64,000 nucleotides of DNA, taken from the NCBI RefSeq assembly GCF_039555335.1, contig NC_092628.1, forward strand, positions 59,693,547 to 59,757,546, given 5' to 3'. Positions 39,501 through 47,442 of the stretch are shown here, in pieces (position 1 is the first letter of the stretch; the number at the start of each line of letters is the position of its first letter). Position numbers and translations under genes: made by a program. The notes under the pieces are model-generated. The model saw only the letters and a list, made by a program, of their open reading frames with translations, made no database searches and had not been told where the DNA came from. Source of the stretch: Amphiura filiformis. Its lineage: Eukaryota; Echinodermata; Ophiuroidea; Amphilepidida; Amphiuridae.

Positions 39501-42500
39501 CCCACAGTGTTATAGCATAGGGCCGCGTCATGACAGTGACTGAAGGTAATAAACGTCGGCTTATTCGTGACATATTAATTCTCTTTTACCACTTAAAAGC
39601 CCCTATATAATTATGTAAATCTTCACTCATTATTTTAGGCTGTGGTATTGTTTTTAGTCAAGCTTTAATTGTTGGAATCGATTAGGCTAGCCTAGCCCTA
39701 GGCTAGGCTTAACAAATTACATGTTGGCCTAAATAGCCGTGTACGAGAATTGCCTAGCCGAGGCTTTGTTGATTTTTATCAAAAGCGAAGCTCGGACAAA
39801 TCTTTTCAATGCTCCCTTATTTATCGAAGTCCTGTCCGAGTTTTTTTTTCCATTGAGTTCCAGCTTGAAATCAAGATATGAGGACTCAGGAGTTGGTGAT
39901 GTCATGATGTTAGAACCCGTTGTAGAAGTAAAAGCGTTTAGGCCTAAGCCTCGCCTTTGACAATGAGGGCCCTTACCCCGCCCTATGTTTACAGGTTGGC
40001 TAGGCTTATTATTGAACTTGAAGCTCCACCTAATTACCTGGTAATTATTTTAATATGAAATCTACGTTTGTTATTTTGTCTGGCTCGTGCTAGGTTATTT
40101 ATCAGGTCATCATGGTATTATGAAAGTTTGGTCAAACAGTCATATTTTCAGGCAGCCATAGGGGCCTATATAAAATAGACTGCTCATCATTCCTGTGACC
40201 ATGGTGACTGATAAATTTTATAGAATTCTCAGTGCTTACTGAAGTATGATTTTGAGATACCATCATGATCATGTAGGCCTAAATATTAGGCCTACTGAAT
40301 ACAATTGTATACATTATTGAATTGCAAATTTTAAATGAATGAAACTGCGACTGAGTAACAGCAACAGCTTTGACAAATAAAATGTTATGCTTTGGTTTTT
40401 TTTCCGTTTACAGGTCAATGTCATGTCAAGAGGAAACATTTTCTAATCGAGTGATAGGCCTACGGATGATTCCCATGCACCATAACTTGAGGTGATTTTG
40501 GTAAGAATAAAGCACTGATTTTTTTGGATTAAAAAACCAAAAAACATGCATCTTCGACATGTCTAGGCCCCCTATTGACAATCGAGTCACAGAAATTAAA
40601 GTCTGAAACAAGTCTTAGCATTCAAAATCATGAGTAGGCCTAGGCCCTATATGCCGCAATTTTGCTCTAATTTTCACTTTTTTTTGTTACTAATAAAATG
40701 ATTGGTTATAAGAATAAAACATGCTTTTTCCAAATATTAGAACGCATAAAAAGCATCCCCAAAAAGGCATGTTTTTGTGCCTTTTGGACCTTTTAATTAA
40801 AATTCATAAATGTGGCCAAACAGTGAAATTTCAAATTTGAGAGTGTGCAGGTGTGTCAATCAGGTCACCCACCTTTAAAGACAAGATTTGGATATATTTA
40901 TATTTTAAACATAAGTGTCTTTTTCTTTTCTTTCATTACAGAACTTCAACAATCTACATGATGAAGTAACCGTGATCCCCGGCTGAGATCCACTGGCCGT
41001 CAAAGTTTGGACCACAGGATCCATGAGCAGTACAATCACAAGTGTTTTTAACAGGACACTTTTTACTTTGCTGAATGTCATCTAGGCCTTAAGCCTGTGT
41101 AATACAAACATGATAACATATGAGACTTTTTATATTTATTACTCGAAATACTAGTTTGTGTATACTATTCAACATGTTCAATGGACATGAAGACAAAAAT
41201 AGGTAATTAAGTTTTATGCGTTGCACGTTTCACACACTCATAATAGTAATTTGTCTTAGAACGGAATTAATAATTTTAAATATGTCTTTAAGTAAGGGTC
41301 TACTACTATATCTTCATTACTTTCCTATAATATATGCAACAAGCATGGGCATCAATCCTAATAATATCAAATGTCCGAGTAGGCCTCTGTCCCCCCTCAC
41401 ATTTTGGTAACTTAATCCAAAAGTCACAAGTAAATGTTTGTGGTGTTTTTTTTGTTTGTTGTTGTTGTTGTTTTTGTGATTAGGCCCCTAATTAACGCAA
41501 GCACAAAAATAGTACCGGGATAGTAGCCGTTTTGAGATCTACACTAAAATAACCAAAAATAACGTAGTCCATATCAAATGACTTCAGAATTTGGACTTCA
41601 TTTTGCTTTTTTCAATTTCTGAAGGGCACATCCCTCTCATACGTGCGGCGCTGACATACCTTTTCACATCCGTGCCCCCTCCTCCATTTTCAGAACGGAT
41701 CGACGCCCATGTATCATGACATGACAGTATGCCTATACATAATCTTAATAAATAAACAACAAATTCATTTATTTCTAGTTTTATTTAATGTACAAGGTGG
41801 TTAAAAAATGGAAATTACTTCCTCACTATTTGAAGTGATGGATTATGTATCATGTAGGCCTATAACATTAAAAATAAAATAAAATATGCTACACAGTTTG
41901 CACTTTTTATTCTTATAGGTCAGTGTTTTGTTTTAATATTCGTAATTATAGCTATTTTATGCCTGCAATAGGATACACCAGCCATACATACAATTGTATA
42001 GGCCTACCCTATTTTACGTGTAAAATCAAGAAATTAGATTTAGAAAATACCATTTCAGCTTAATCACGGTTAGGCCTATAGGCCTAAATACAATGATGCA
42101 AAGTGAATGTTGTTTAAAAAAACATTGATAAATTCGCTAGTAAATTAAGACTGAGCTTTCGTGGATTATGATCTTCGTTGCTTTAAAAAAATCATTTTCA
42201 TCAATAAACTCAGAAACATGAAAAAGATAACAGCTATAGGCTCTACTATACCCACTGTTTATTCACAATTTCCTACGCAAATGCCTATTTAGCCTTCCAA
42301 ATAAATTTGAACATCATACCCATGTACAAAGTTCCGTGTATATGCATAATAGTATACACCACAGTTAGTACTATATGCGGCTACTGAAACCAGGTCTAAG
42401 TTTAAACCTAGGTTTAAACCCAGGTCTAACTAGTCCGAGCTTTGAATCGTAAAATAACTTAAACCTAGGTTTAGGCTTAAGCCGGGACTAGTTAGACCCA

Positions 42501-45500
42501 GGTTTAAGTTAGCACCGGCTTAAGTTAAACCACCTTTCGGAATCCCAACCAAAGTGTTTATCTGGGTGTTAACACAGGCAATTTGTGGCTTTTGTGCACG
42601 GAAGCCAAAAATGCAAGGAAATTGATTGCAATTTTATTCAAAGAAAAAGAGAAACAAAAGGGAAAATACAAGTTGGGTGCCAATTAATAATTGAAAGATG
42701 GTCATATAAAACATTGCAATAAAAATACACCACTTTGTGACTCAGTCACATTTGGATGCCTTGTCATTGTACCTGTGCAGATATAGACCTATCATCATAC
42801 AGTGTGCACACAGTCAGTTTTTTGATATATTTATTTGTTTCATAGTTTTATACTTACGTATATCCTTAACTTCACTATACACCTTGAAGAGCTTCAATCC
42901 CGGACTACTCTCTTCCTCAGTCAGCTTCCTCTGAAATGCTAGCCTACCATCATGGTGTTCCAGTAACTGAGATGCTGGTATGTTTTCTATGACTTTCCCA
43001 TTCATCATGATCTTGATGGGTACAGCTTCGCTCACCCAACCTTGTAGCATCTTGTCTTGTACCTCCACTCCACTGTCAAACAGAGTATCCTTCCCTGTTG
43101 CTAAAGAGCCATGTTGATTACACCTGTAACAACATATATCCCAGTGGGCACACCTGATGTCAACATCACGTTGAAATTTTGATGTCGAAATCAATTTTGA
43201 CGTCGAAATCCGGTTGAAATCACAAAGTATTTGCAGATGGACGTCAACCTGACTTCAACCTCCTTGATTTTTGCATTGAAAGTTGGTTAAAATCAGGTTG
43301 AAATTTCAACGTTGTATCAACTAGGTTGAAATCAGGTTATGTTGAAACTTCAACATTGCATCAACGTTGATTCAACATCAAAATCCTAACCTGTGCCCAC
43401 TGGGATTGCAACAATGATGTTGATGATATTGTGCATAATGTCCTCGCCAAATTTTGTGATCAGAAAAGCCTAAATACAGTAGTTCAGAGGGAATTCATGT
43501 ATGATCATTGATGTTTGTGAAATGCGAAGATGCAAAGTTGGACACTTTGAGGATTTTTGTTGCCATTTGACCTTTATATGCACCGGCGTGTCTAGGATCT
43601 GTTCCGGCGGGGAGCTCAGAGGGGCTTTCAGAGTTATGTGGGGGACTAAAATTGCCAAAAAACGGATGATTTTACATAATTTTTAACAAAGTGCGGGGGC
43701 TTCAGCGAGTAAGTATACTTTACAATATTGATTTGTGAGTTTCTCAGTTTTTCAAAACTATCAATTTCTGTAAGTGGAAGCTCAAATTGAGCAATCTAAT
43801 TTAAAAATCACCAGTTCATTACCCTATAAGGGCCTTTGTGGATTTCTGCCCTGTATGAACCAGTTCTGAGTTTCTTGGTTGAGAACACATTTTTAAAGTC
43901 TTACCCATTTTTGTTGTCTAATGAACTGCTCATTTTTGCTTCATTCAAATAGCAAGTACTAAAATAAACTGGAAGTAATAGGAATCAGAACTATTTGCTT
44001 TTCTTCCTTTTCTTGTTTATTTATTATAGTTGTTATCCTAACCATTATTCTGGTTTGTTTCTAAGTTGTTTGAACAATGCAGACACAGTCATTTCCTTGG
44101 TACTGTTTTCTGTATATTTTGCTATCTACTGCTGATAGCACTGAAGCATATTGTAAAGTATACTTACTCGATGACAATGTTAGGTTTAGGACCATAGGTT
44201 TCATTTTGTAAGTTTTACTTAATTTAGTTAAACCCTACCTGTCAATAGGACCAGCTATATCCTCAGGAATGTTAGAGATGAATGCATAGCGACAAGGATT
44301 TGCAGGACCTACTACATAGAGCTCATCATTGTTCTGTGTGACAGTCCATGCCGATGGATTTTCCAGATGGCCAGAACTACCACCCATGTATGAACAGTGG
44401 ATGCTAGACTTCTGAAAGACAATCTGGTAGATGGCTGAAGTGGTAGCATCTTCAGTACCTGTATACAAAATGTGGATTTATAATCTTTGGTATACTTTTA
44501 GGCCCATTCAGTGATTATCCTTGACATATTAAAATTTCGCTTTCTTTGGTGTAAAGTCTGAACCATTTCCTACTACTACAACCCTCCCCCTGCCCCACCA
44601 ATCAATGTTGGATGTTTCTAGGGGTGCGTGACCAAAAAAACAACTAACAACATTGATCGGGGGAATGGCATATTTGAAGTACCCATGTTAAAGTGTTCGA
44701 ACAATTATGACCAGGATTGAAGCTACATGTATTTGAATGGGGCTTTAACATTCTCAATACTGCTGTTTTCTTCGTTTCTTGCTATAAAAATCTTGAGACT
44801 GCATACCAGGGAAAGTTTTCATTAGGCTGAGCCTGAGGCACCCTATTTAGATTCCACACCACCAAATCACACCACCAAGGTAAATGGCTGGTAAAAAAAA
44901 TCGGTGTTTTTATGCTCAGAACCACACCAGGGTTGATTTAATGGAAAAAAAGTTTGAAAAGACAGCTGATGTGCCAATTTTTTTGTGATAGCTGTTCTTT
45001 GTGGATGGTTTTCTCAACATCTAAGCATAAAAAGATTAGATTTGTTACAATTCTGAAATCTGAGGCACGTTTTTTGTTCTTCTTCACCAGATGACGTCAC
45101 TACATAGAATCAGTGTGCTGTAAGATTGACGGGGGTTACATAGATTTCGACGCGTCACAGCGAAAAATCGAGCCGCTTACCTACCCCAAATTTGTTGGTT
45201 ATATGGTACAAGATATCATAAACATTAGGTAAAATGGTGTTTTGAATGAACCAGGGAGGTTTAACAATGAGAAAAAGCCAAATCCCTATAGGCCTTTTAA
45301 CACATAAATGAATAGGAAGTCTATTTGGTGGCGTGCACCCTTTAGCATTAGCTAATTTAGCTTTGGATATTTTGTTTATTTTTCACTCGACTTACCCGGG
45401 TGAAAAATCAATAAAACAATTAAATGTCCAAAGCTAACATTAAATAGAGCACCTCAGTCTAATTGGGTTTTTGGGTATCTGCCAACATGAGCAAAGATCA

Positions 45501-47442
45501 AGTAAATCCATAGCCCCTTGAGAAGTTGATCAAATCCATGCATTCATAACTTGATATTAAAATCGGATGAAATAACTTGAAAAAAAGAAATAAAAAATTT
45601 AACCAACTTACCTGCACTGCATGAGCACATCAGAAGAAGTGACCGACCCACATAAGATGAGCAGTTTGAGAGGAGCCTGGTTGGTTGTGATCCATTAAAC
45701 ATCTGTGTGTGATATGCCTTGCCAATGGGTTTCCTACCCTGCTCTCTGGTAAACTTCTCTCCAAAACTGCACAGGATGGCATAATGGCTTAGACCAGGGC
45801 CCTTTATTTCAAGTTGTTCATCATCAGCAACAACAAACTTCCACAGGTCATTCTTGTCAGGAAAAAGGGGTGAAGCTGAAAGCTTAGATGATGTGTTTCC
45901 CAGATGTACAAAGTAGATGTTACCTGGACAAACCCCTTTGGAAGCTGGAGCACTACAAATAACCAGAAAAGCACATCCACCATGTCCACATTTTGCCTTC
46001 AAACCAGGTCTTATGGTGCTTGTCTTGCGTAAGTTTTTAGTTTCAGTGGCTTCATACAGAACCGCACAACCACAATGACCCATTCTAGCGATATTGGAAA
46101 ATATGGAACACCGAGCCCTGCCATGTTTGGATAGAATACACAAGCTGCCATTGCTAGTAATGAATGTGTCATTTAGATAGTACATGTCATGTCTGCCACC
46201 TTTTGCCAGAGATGTTTTAACCAGTTGGTTACTATCAAATCCACAGCGGACAAGTAACAGTTCAGACCCATCAGTTTCCTCAGTGTTACGTGATATAAGC
46301 AGAAGGGCTGTTCCTCCACCATGCTTGGAATTGATATTGAAATTAGTCTTCATCCAGGTTAGATATGGCAACCAATTATAAGAAGATGCTTGAAAACATG
46401 CAAAATCAGCTGAAAAATAAATTGTAGAAAATCATATTGACCTTATTGCTGGATGGAGATCCTCATCAGTACTGAATGGAGAGCAAGGTGTTAACTATAA
46501 TGCATATGGGTAATTCTTAAACACTAGAGAAAATTCCTGCAAACTTACCGAAGGGGAGGGGGCACAAAAATGAAAGAGAACATTGGGAAGGCAAAGGAAA
46601 ATAAAAAGGGGCAAGGAGCCCGTTTTCCACCACTGAAAAATCACCCAGATCATAGGCTAATATAGTGTAAAGTTTTGCATACTACGCATGCACATTGTCC
46701 CACTAAAGCCCTTTTCACCCCAATCATGGGCCAAAATAATGTAAAATACAATTTTTTGTTTGTCTCAATAAAGCCTCATTTTGGAAGCTCAAAGACTTTA
46801 CATGTACAGTCTTTCAGTCTTTCTAAACAAATCTGGTATGTATAATACCCACTGATAGTACCTGGTCTTTTTTTGTCTTTTCTCCCAACATTTTTATTTC
46901 GCCCCTTCCACCAAGAAAGCCCCTTAAAGCCATATTATAACATTTGCTGAGGAGAACGCCCTCAAAACATTGTTAAATTCTGGTTTTTACACGATTGTAA
47001 TGTACTTTAGTCCATAAAGATACTCTGCAAAAATCAAGACTTTAGGTGCTGAAGTTTTGTCAAAATCCGAGATTTTGAATAAAACGATGGAACCGGCATT
47101 TTATTATTACGATGGAAATATTAGTTGAACACGTATGCACAGTACGTACACAGCGTGCGGGACGGTTCCATCGTATTAAATTCCAATTTTCTATGCTTTA
47201 CCTCACTTGTTCGGCTCAAAATTAAAAGGGGACATATCTGACAGTAAAAGCTAACATTTTATGGAAAATAAATACTCATTTTTTTACAGAAATGTTATAA
47301 TATGGCTTTGATTGTATTCCTATTTCTACACCTTACCTGTTTTCAACTTCTTGGCAGCCATTTTCTCCATGAAAGCACTTGATACAACAACTTTCTTTGA
47401 GGATTTATCCCCTTCCTTTTTGTTCCTCAACTTGGAAAACAT
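15929..47442 (-). CDS. Multidomain STAND protein: 3x N-terminal module, malectin-like, FBA, DUF4062, NACHT, TPR (nephrocystin-3-like C-terminal half)
   Basis: I assembled 34 coding exons (start-end, minus strand): 47442-47337, 46409-45612, 44458-44239, 43123-42858, 38927-38763, 37775-37640, 36036-35935, 35270-35159, 35006-34980, 34604-34492, 34097-33999, 33532-33460, 32503-32406, 32000-31799, 31170-30946, 30575-30301, 29920-29762, 28449-28339, 28062-27940, 27296-26962, 26476-26304, 26120-26041, 25732-25541, 24821-24688, 24123-24039, 23815-23618, 22532-22395, 22131-21992, 21516-21396, 21258-21184, 18384-18239, 17605-17485, 17032-16833, 16091-15929. All have GT-AG borders, and phases agree everywhere except exon 6. 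Total is about 1,903 residues. There is no signal peptide (start MFSKLRNKKEG), so it is probably cytosolic. The acceptor of exon 33 was chosen to keep frame. Continuous phase across all domains argues for one gene, not several. Confidence 0.85.
17850..17960. repeat. Small imperfect fold-back with CAATGTTGA core
   Basis: CACCCCTCTCCCCCAGTTCAATGTTGA on the left pairs with TCAACATTGATTGAGGGGG on the right. It lies between exons 31 and 32. A related fold-back is at 44579-44670. Confidence 0.5.
18761..20886. mobile_element. 2.1-kb DNA element with terminal inverted repeats and subterminal TAAGCCT arrays
   Basis: The termini AGGGGCGAGTTTCCCGAC and GTCGAGAAATTCGCCCT are inverted with two differences. 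Inside each end, about 150-300 bp are crowded with short GGCTTA, TAAGCC and GTCTTA motifs in both orientations, unlike the AT-rich middle. No transposase frame was seen. A second element (19395-20048) is nested in it. Target duplication unclear. Confidence 0.65.
19395..20048. mobile_element. piggyBac-like MITE flanked by TTAA, nested
   Basis: Long inverted arms run from GGGCTGGGGTATGAGCG to CGCTCATTTTAGATCCC and continue with matching blocks (CAGTATTTATTTTGGGACAT, ATCCATATCTTC). TTAA flanks both sides (19391-19394, 20049-20052), the target of piggyBac-type elements. It is non-autonomous. Confidence 0.75.
21827..21850. repeat. Perfect 24-bp palindrome
   Basis: CCATAGACCCTA is followed directly by its reverse complement, with no loop. 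It lies in an intron of the STAND gene. Confidence 0.7.
21992..24821 (-). CDS. STAND gene exons 24-28: post-NACHT helical region
   Basis: Residues about 1398-1629 are mostly helical and contain VNFFHDYLRQAV and VDEVPYLLAEAGELERLKATI. These resemble the winged-helix and helical segment after NACHT in nephrocystin-3-like proteins, where the region relays the state of the NTPase to the TPR repeats. No catalytic motif was seen. Phases join cleanly. Confidence 0.75.
22937..23530 (+). repeat. Diverged tandem duplication of a 292-bp unit, each copy ending in the minisatellite hairpin
   Basis: Blocks such as TTCACCTG, CAGTCCCATCA/TAGTCCCATCA, ATCAGCTG and GGAGAGTCTTTTGGTATATTTTGAT recur 292-300 bases apart. 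Copy 1 ends with CTATCTACTGAAGATAG (about 23183) and copy 2 with TATCTACTGAAGATAGC (about 23504), each followed by ATTTAG and GC. Confidence 0.75.
24239..24516 (+). repeat. Dispersed repeat family, copy 2 of 3
   Basis: Same ordered blocks as 5848-6147 and 49482-49730, in an intron of the STAND gene between exons 24 and 25. Confidence 0.7.
24997..25405 (+). mobile_element. tRNA-derived SINE interrupted by a hAT MITE
   Basis: The head resembles a tRNA promoter: A-box GGGTTAGCGGTAGAGC and B-box-like GTGGGTCCAAGCCC. The body, resumed after the inserted MITE, holds GTAAGGTACTTTTTACTAC and ACCCAGGTGTATGGGTACC, a phrase typical of tRNA-type SINE bodies. Confidence 0.6.
25077..25244. mobile_element. 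168-bp hAT-like MITE with perfect 8-bp target duplication
   Basis: It starts CAGTGGCGTTGCAT and ends ATGCTATGCCACTG (imperfect inverted termini). It is bounded by CATGGGGA at 25069-25076 and again at 25245-25252. An 8-bp duplication with CAG...CTG ends fits hAT elements. A diverged relative lies near 49880-50010. Confidence 0.8.
25541..28062 (-). CDS. STAND gene exons 19-23: NACHT NTPase domain
   Basis: Residues about 1160-1397 form a NACHT domain. Walker A GASGLGKSA is at about 1203, Walker B KVMLVLDALNQLD has its first Asp near 1295, the sensor strand is VHLLMSALPGR, and the late motif SSNPLYLKALLEE is typical of the NPHP3/NWD1 group. NACHT domains switch between ADP- and ATP-bound states and often oligomerise. 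All key residues are present, so the switch could be functional apart from the upstream frameshift. Confidence 0.9.
26620..26871. mobile_element. TA-flanked MITE (TGTGAC family), copy 1
   Basis: The termini TGTGACATGATCAAG and CTTGATCATGTCACA are inverted, with TA on both sides. The inner blocks GAATGAGTCACATGTCG and CGACATCTGACTCATT also pair. A second member is at 33001-33402, and a solo end is near 36226. Confidence 0.75.
28339..30575 (-). CDS. STAND gene exons 16-18: DUF4062 domain
   Basis: Residues about 943-1095 show the DUF4062 pattern found before the NACHT domain in nephrocystin-3, TEP1 and NWD1-like proteins: VRVFVSSTFVDFHEERE, a GVFFTYIDLRWGIT strand-turn, ICLSEIERCKYFICLLGDRFGW, and later LEVLHAAL with RTFFYLRES. 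The domain has a flavodoxin/TIR-like fold in related proteins, with unclear activity. Exons join in phase 0. The intron between exons 17 and 18 carries the long polypurine tract. Confidence 0.88.
28648..29247. repeat. 600-bp polypurine microsatellite tract
   Basis: The tract has consecutive (AAATG)n, (GAGAG)n, (AGATG)n and (GGAGA)n runs that are almost wholly purine on the plus strand from about 28740, broken only near 28955-28975 by CTAAGCTAAGCTATAG. It lies in the intron between exons 17 and 18, so the transcript carries the pyrimidine-rich strand. Confidence 0.95.
30805..30916. repeat. Second polypurine tract
   Basis: A GAGATG/GAGGA-rich stretch just downstream of exon 15 of the STAND gene, same strand bias as 28648-29247. 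Confidence 0.85.
30946..34097 (-). CDS. STAND gene exons 11-15: F-box-associated (FBA) glycan-binding domain and acidic linker
   Basis: Residues about 700-865 match the FBA domain of FBXO2/FBXO6/NCCRP1-type proteins: WSYNLLQNASAE, then FVSSYETCTKYQEVDL, DGGGYYALTVTLM, GVRRVGFQTKG and the closing KDSLYWAGYFGAHASAAVL. FBA domains bind N-glycans of misfolded or damaged glycoproteins in the cytosol. No F-box is visible before it, so a ubiquitin-ligase adaptor role is not supported. The domain is followed by an acidic, partly helical linker (residues about 866-914) before DUF4062. Confidence 0.8.
33001..33402. mobile_element. TA-flanked MITE (TGTGAC family), copy 2
   Basis: It starts TGTGACCCATTACGGCGAATGAGC and ends GCTCATTCGTGCTTTATGGTCACA, with TA at 32999-33000 and 33403-33404. 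It lies between exons 12 and 13. Confidence 0.75.
34492..38927 (-). CDS. STAND gene exons 5-10: malectin-like carbohydrate-binding domain
   Basis: Residues about 485-660 read as a malectin-like domain: AVNLGGPAYEA then VVYADT at the start, GTYNTTH in place of the usual variable loop, LSLPSGKYKLKVQWL, YFTINGEDYSK, and a final strand CVKIYFRN. Malectin domains bind glucose-rich glycans in the ER or outside the cell; here there is no secretion signal. Exon 9 is a 27-base microexon rich in Gly, His and Asp. Exon 6 (37775-37640) is 136 bases long where phase requires 134 or 137. The frame breaks between RHNS and VVANTHDGF near 37724, and the shifted frame soon stops. I base the family call on pattern, not on a profile search. 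Confidence 0.7.
36415..36486. repeat. Third polypurine tract
   Basis: A GGAAA/GAGAA-rich stretch in the intron between exons 6 and 7, again purine on the plus strand. Confidence 0.8.
36742..37560. repeat. Three direct copies of an 80-bp motif
   Basis: CACCAAATGGCTTCAA followed by CTTCATTTTGCA recurs at about 36750, 37275 and 37516. The last two share a further upstream block, TTTTACACAATAATA, and sit about 241 bases apart. A weaker fourth trace is near 41570. Confidence 0.65.
36798..37078. mobile_element. 281-bp hAT-like MITE
   Basis: CAGGCCCGTAGCCAGG and CCTGGCTACGGGCCTG are perfect inverted termini with CAG...CTG ends. The flanks CCCTCTAC (36790-36797) and TCCTCTAC (37079-37086) match at seven of eight bases, a slightly decayed 8-bp target duplication. 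Confidence 0.8.
39038..42550. mobile_element. 3.5-kb DNA element with 26-bp perfect inverted ends and subterminal AGGTTTAAACCT arrays
   Basis: The 26-bp termini start GGTTGGGATTCCGAAAGG, and the right end is their exact reverse complement (42525-42550). About 150-180 bp inside each end are crowded with AGGTTTAAACC, TAGGTTTA and AACCCAGG motifs in both orientations, as in transposase-binding arrays. The element nearly fills the intron between exons 4 and 5. AAA flanks both sides, a possible 3-bp duplication. I find no convincing transposase inside; the frames are short. Confidence 0.8.
42858..43123 (-). CDS. STAND gene exon 4: linker of unknown function
   Basis: It encodes about 88 residues (about 375-463) between the N-terminal modules and the malectin-like domain, including VSEAVPIKIMMNGKVIEN and LLEHHDGRLAFQRKLTEEE. 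No domain is recognised. Phases join cleanly on both sides (AG|G and C|GT). A MITE (43140-43404) ends only 16 bases upstream of its acceptor. Confidence 0.75.
43140..43404. mobile_element. 265-bp MITE with CCCAGTGGGCAC termini
   Basis: The ends CCCAGTGGGCAC and GTGCCCACTGGG are inverted. The interior is full of TTGAAAT, CAACGTTG and ATCAACAT motifs. AT flanks both ends, a possible 2-bp duplication. It sits in the intron between exons 3 and 4, 16 bp upstream of exon 4. Confidence 0.85.
44239..47442 (-). CDS. STAND gene exons 1-3: basic N-terminus and three copies of an unfamiliar beta-rich module
   Basis: Exon 1 encodes 35 mostly charged residues. Exons 2-3 encode three repeats at about residues 60-142, 172-251 and 281-370. 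Shared features are a G-rich start (KHGGGTALLLIS, GHGGCAFLVICS, YVGRSLLLMCS), a central strand (LLLVRC, IYFVHL, IYQIVF), then in repeats 2 and 3 W.(F/V)V or WTV followed by L.(I/V).GP and YAI or YAF near S. I do not recognise the family. Alternating hydrophobic residues suggest a beta fold such as a beta-trefoil or sandwich. An exon 1 acceptor-like AAAACAG just upstream hints at an untranslated first exon further out. Confidence 0.75.
44579..44670. repeat. Small fold-back with CAATGTTG core, relative of 17850-17960
   Basis: ACCCTCCCCCTGCCCCACC then CAATCAATGTTGG pairs imperfectly with CAACATTGATCGGGGGAATGG. Confidence 0.45.
45351..45440. repeat. Imperfect hairpin in intron 2 of the STAND gene
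   Basis: TTAGCTTTGGATATTTT with TTTTTCAC on the left pairs with GTGAAAAATC and TGTCCAAAGCTAA on the right. Confidence 0.45.
46926..47309. mobile_element. 384-bp MITE in intron 1 of the STAND gene
   Basis: AAAGCCATATTATAACATTT (46926-46945) and its exact reverse complement (47290-47309) define the ends. A second internal inverted pair, CGATGGAACCG and CGGTTCCATCG, lies in the interior. It ends 27 bp from the donor of exon 1. Confidence 0.85.

Noticed and set aside
15929..47442. Several separate genes (module/malectin gene, FBA gene, NPHP3-like gene)
   Set aside because: No terminal stop or start signals between them, and 33 junctions keep phase with one exception inside exon 6. Transcript data could still overturn this.
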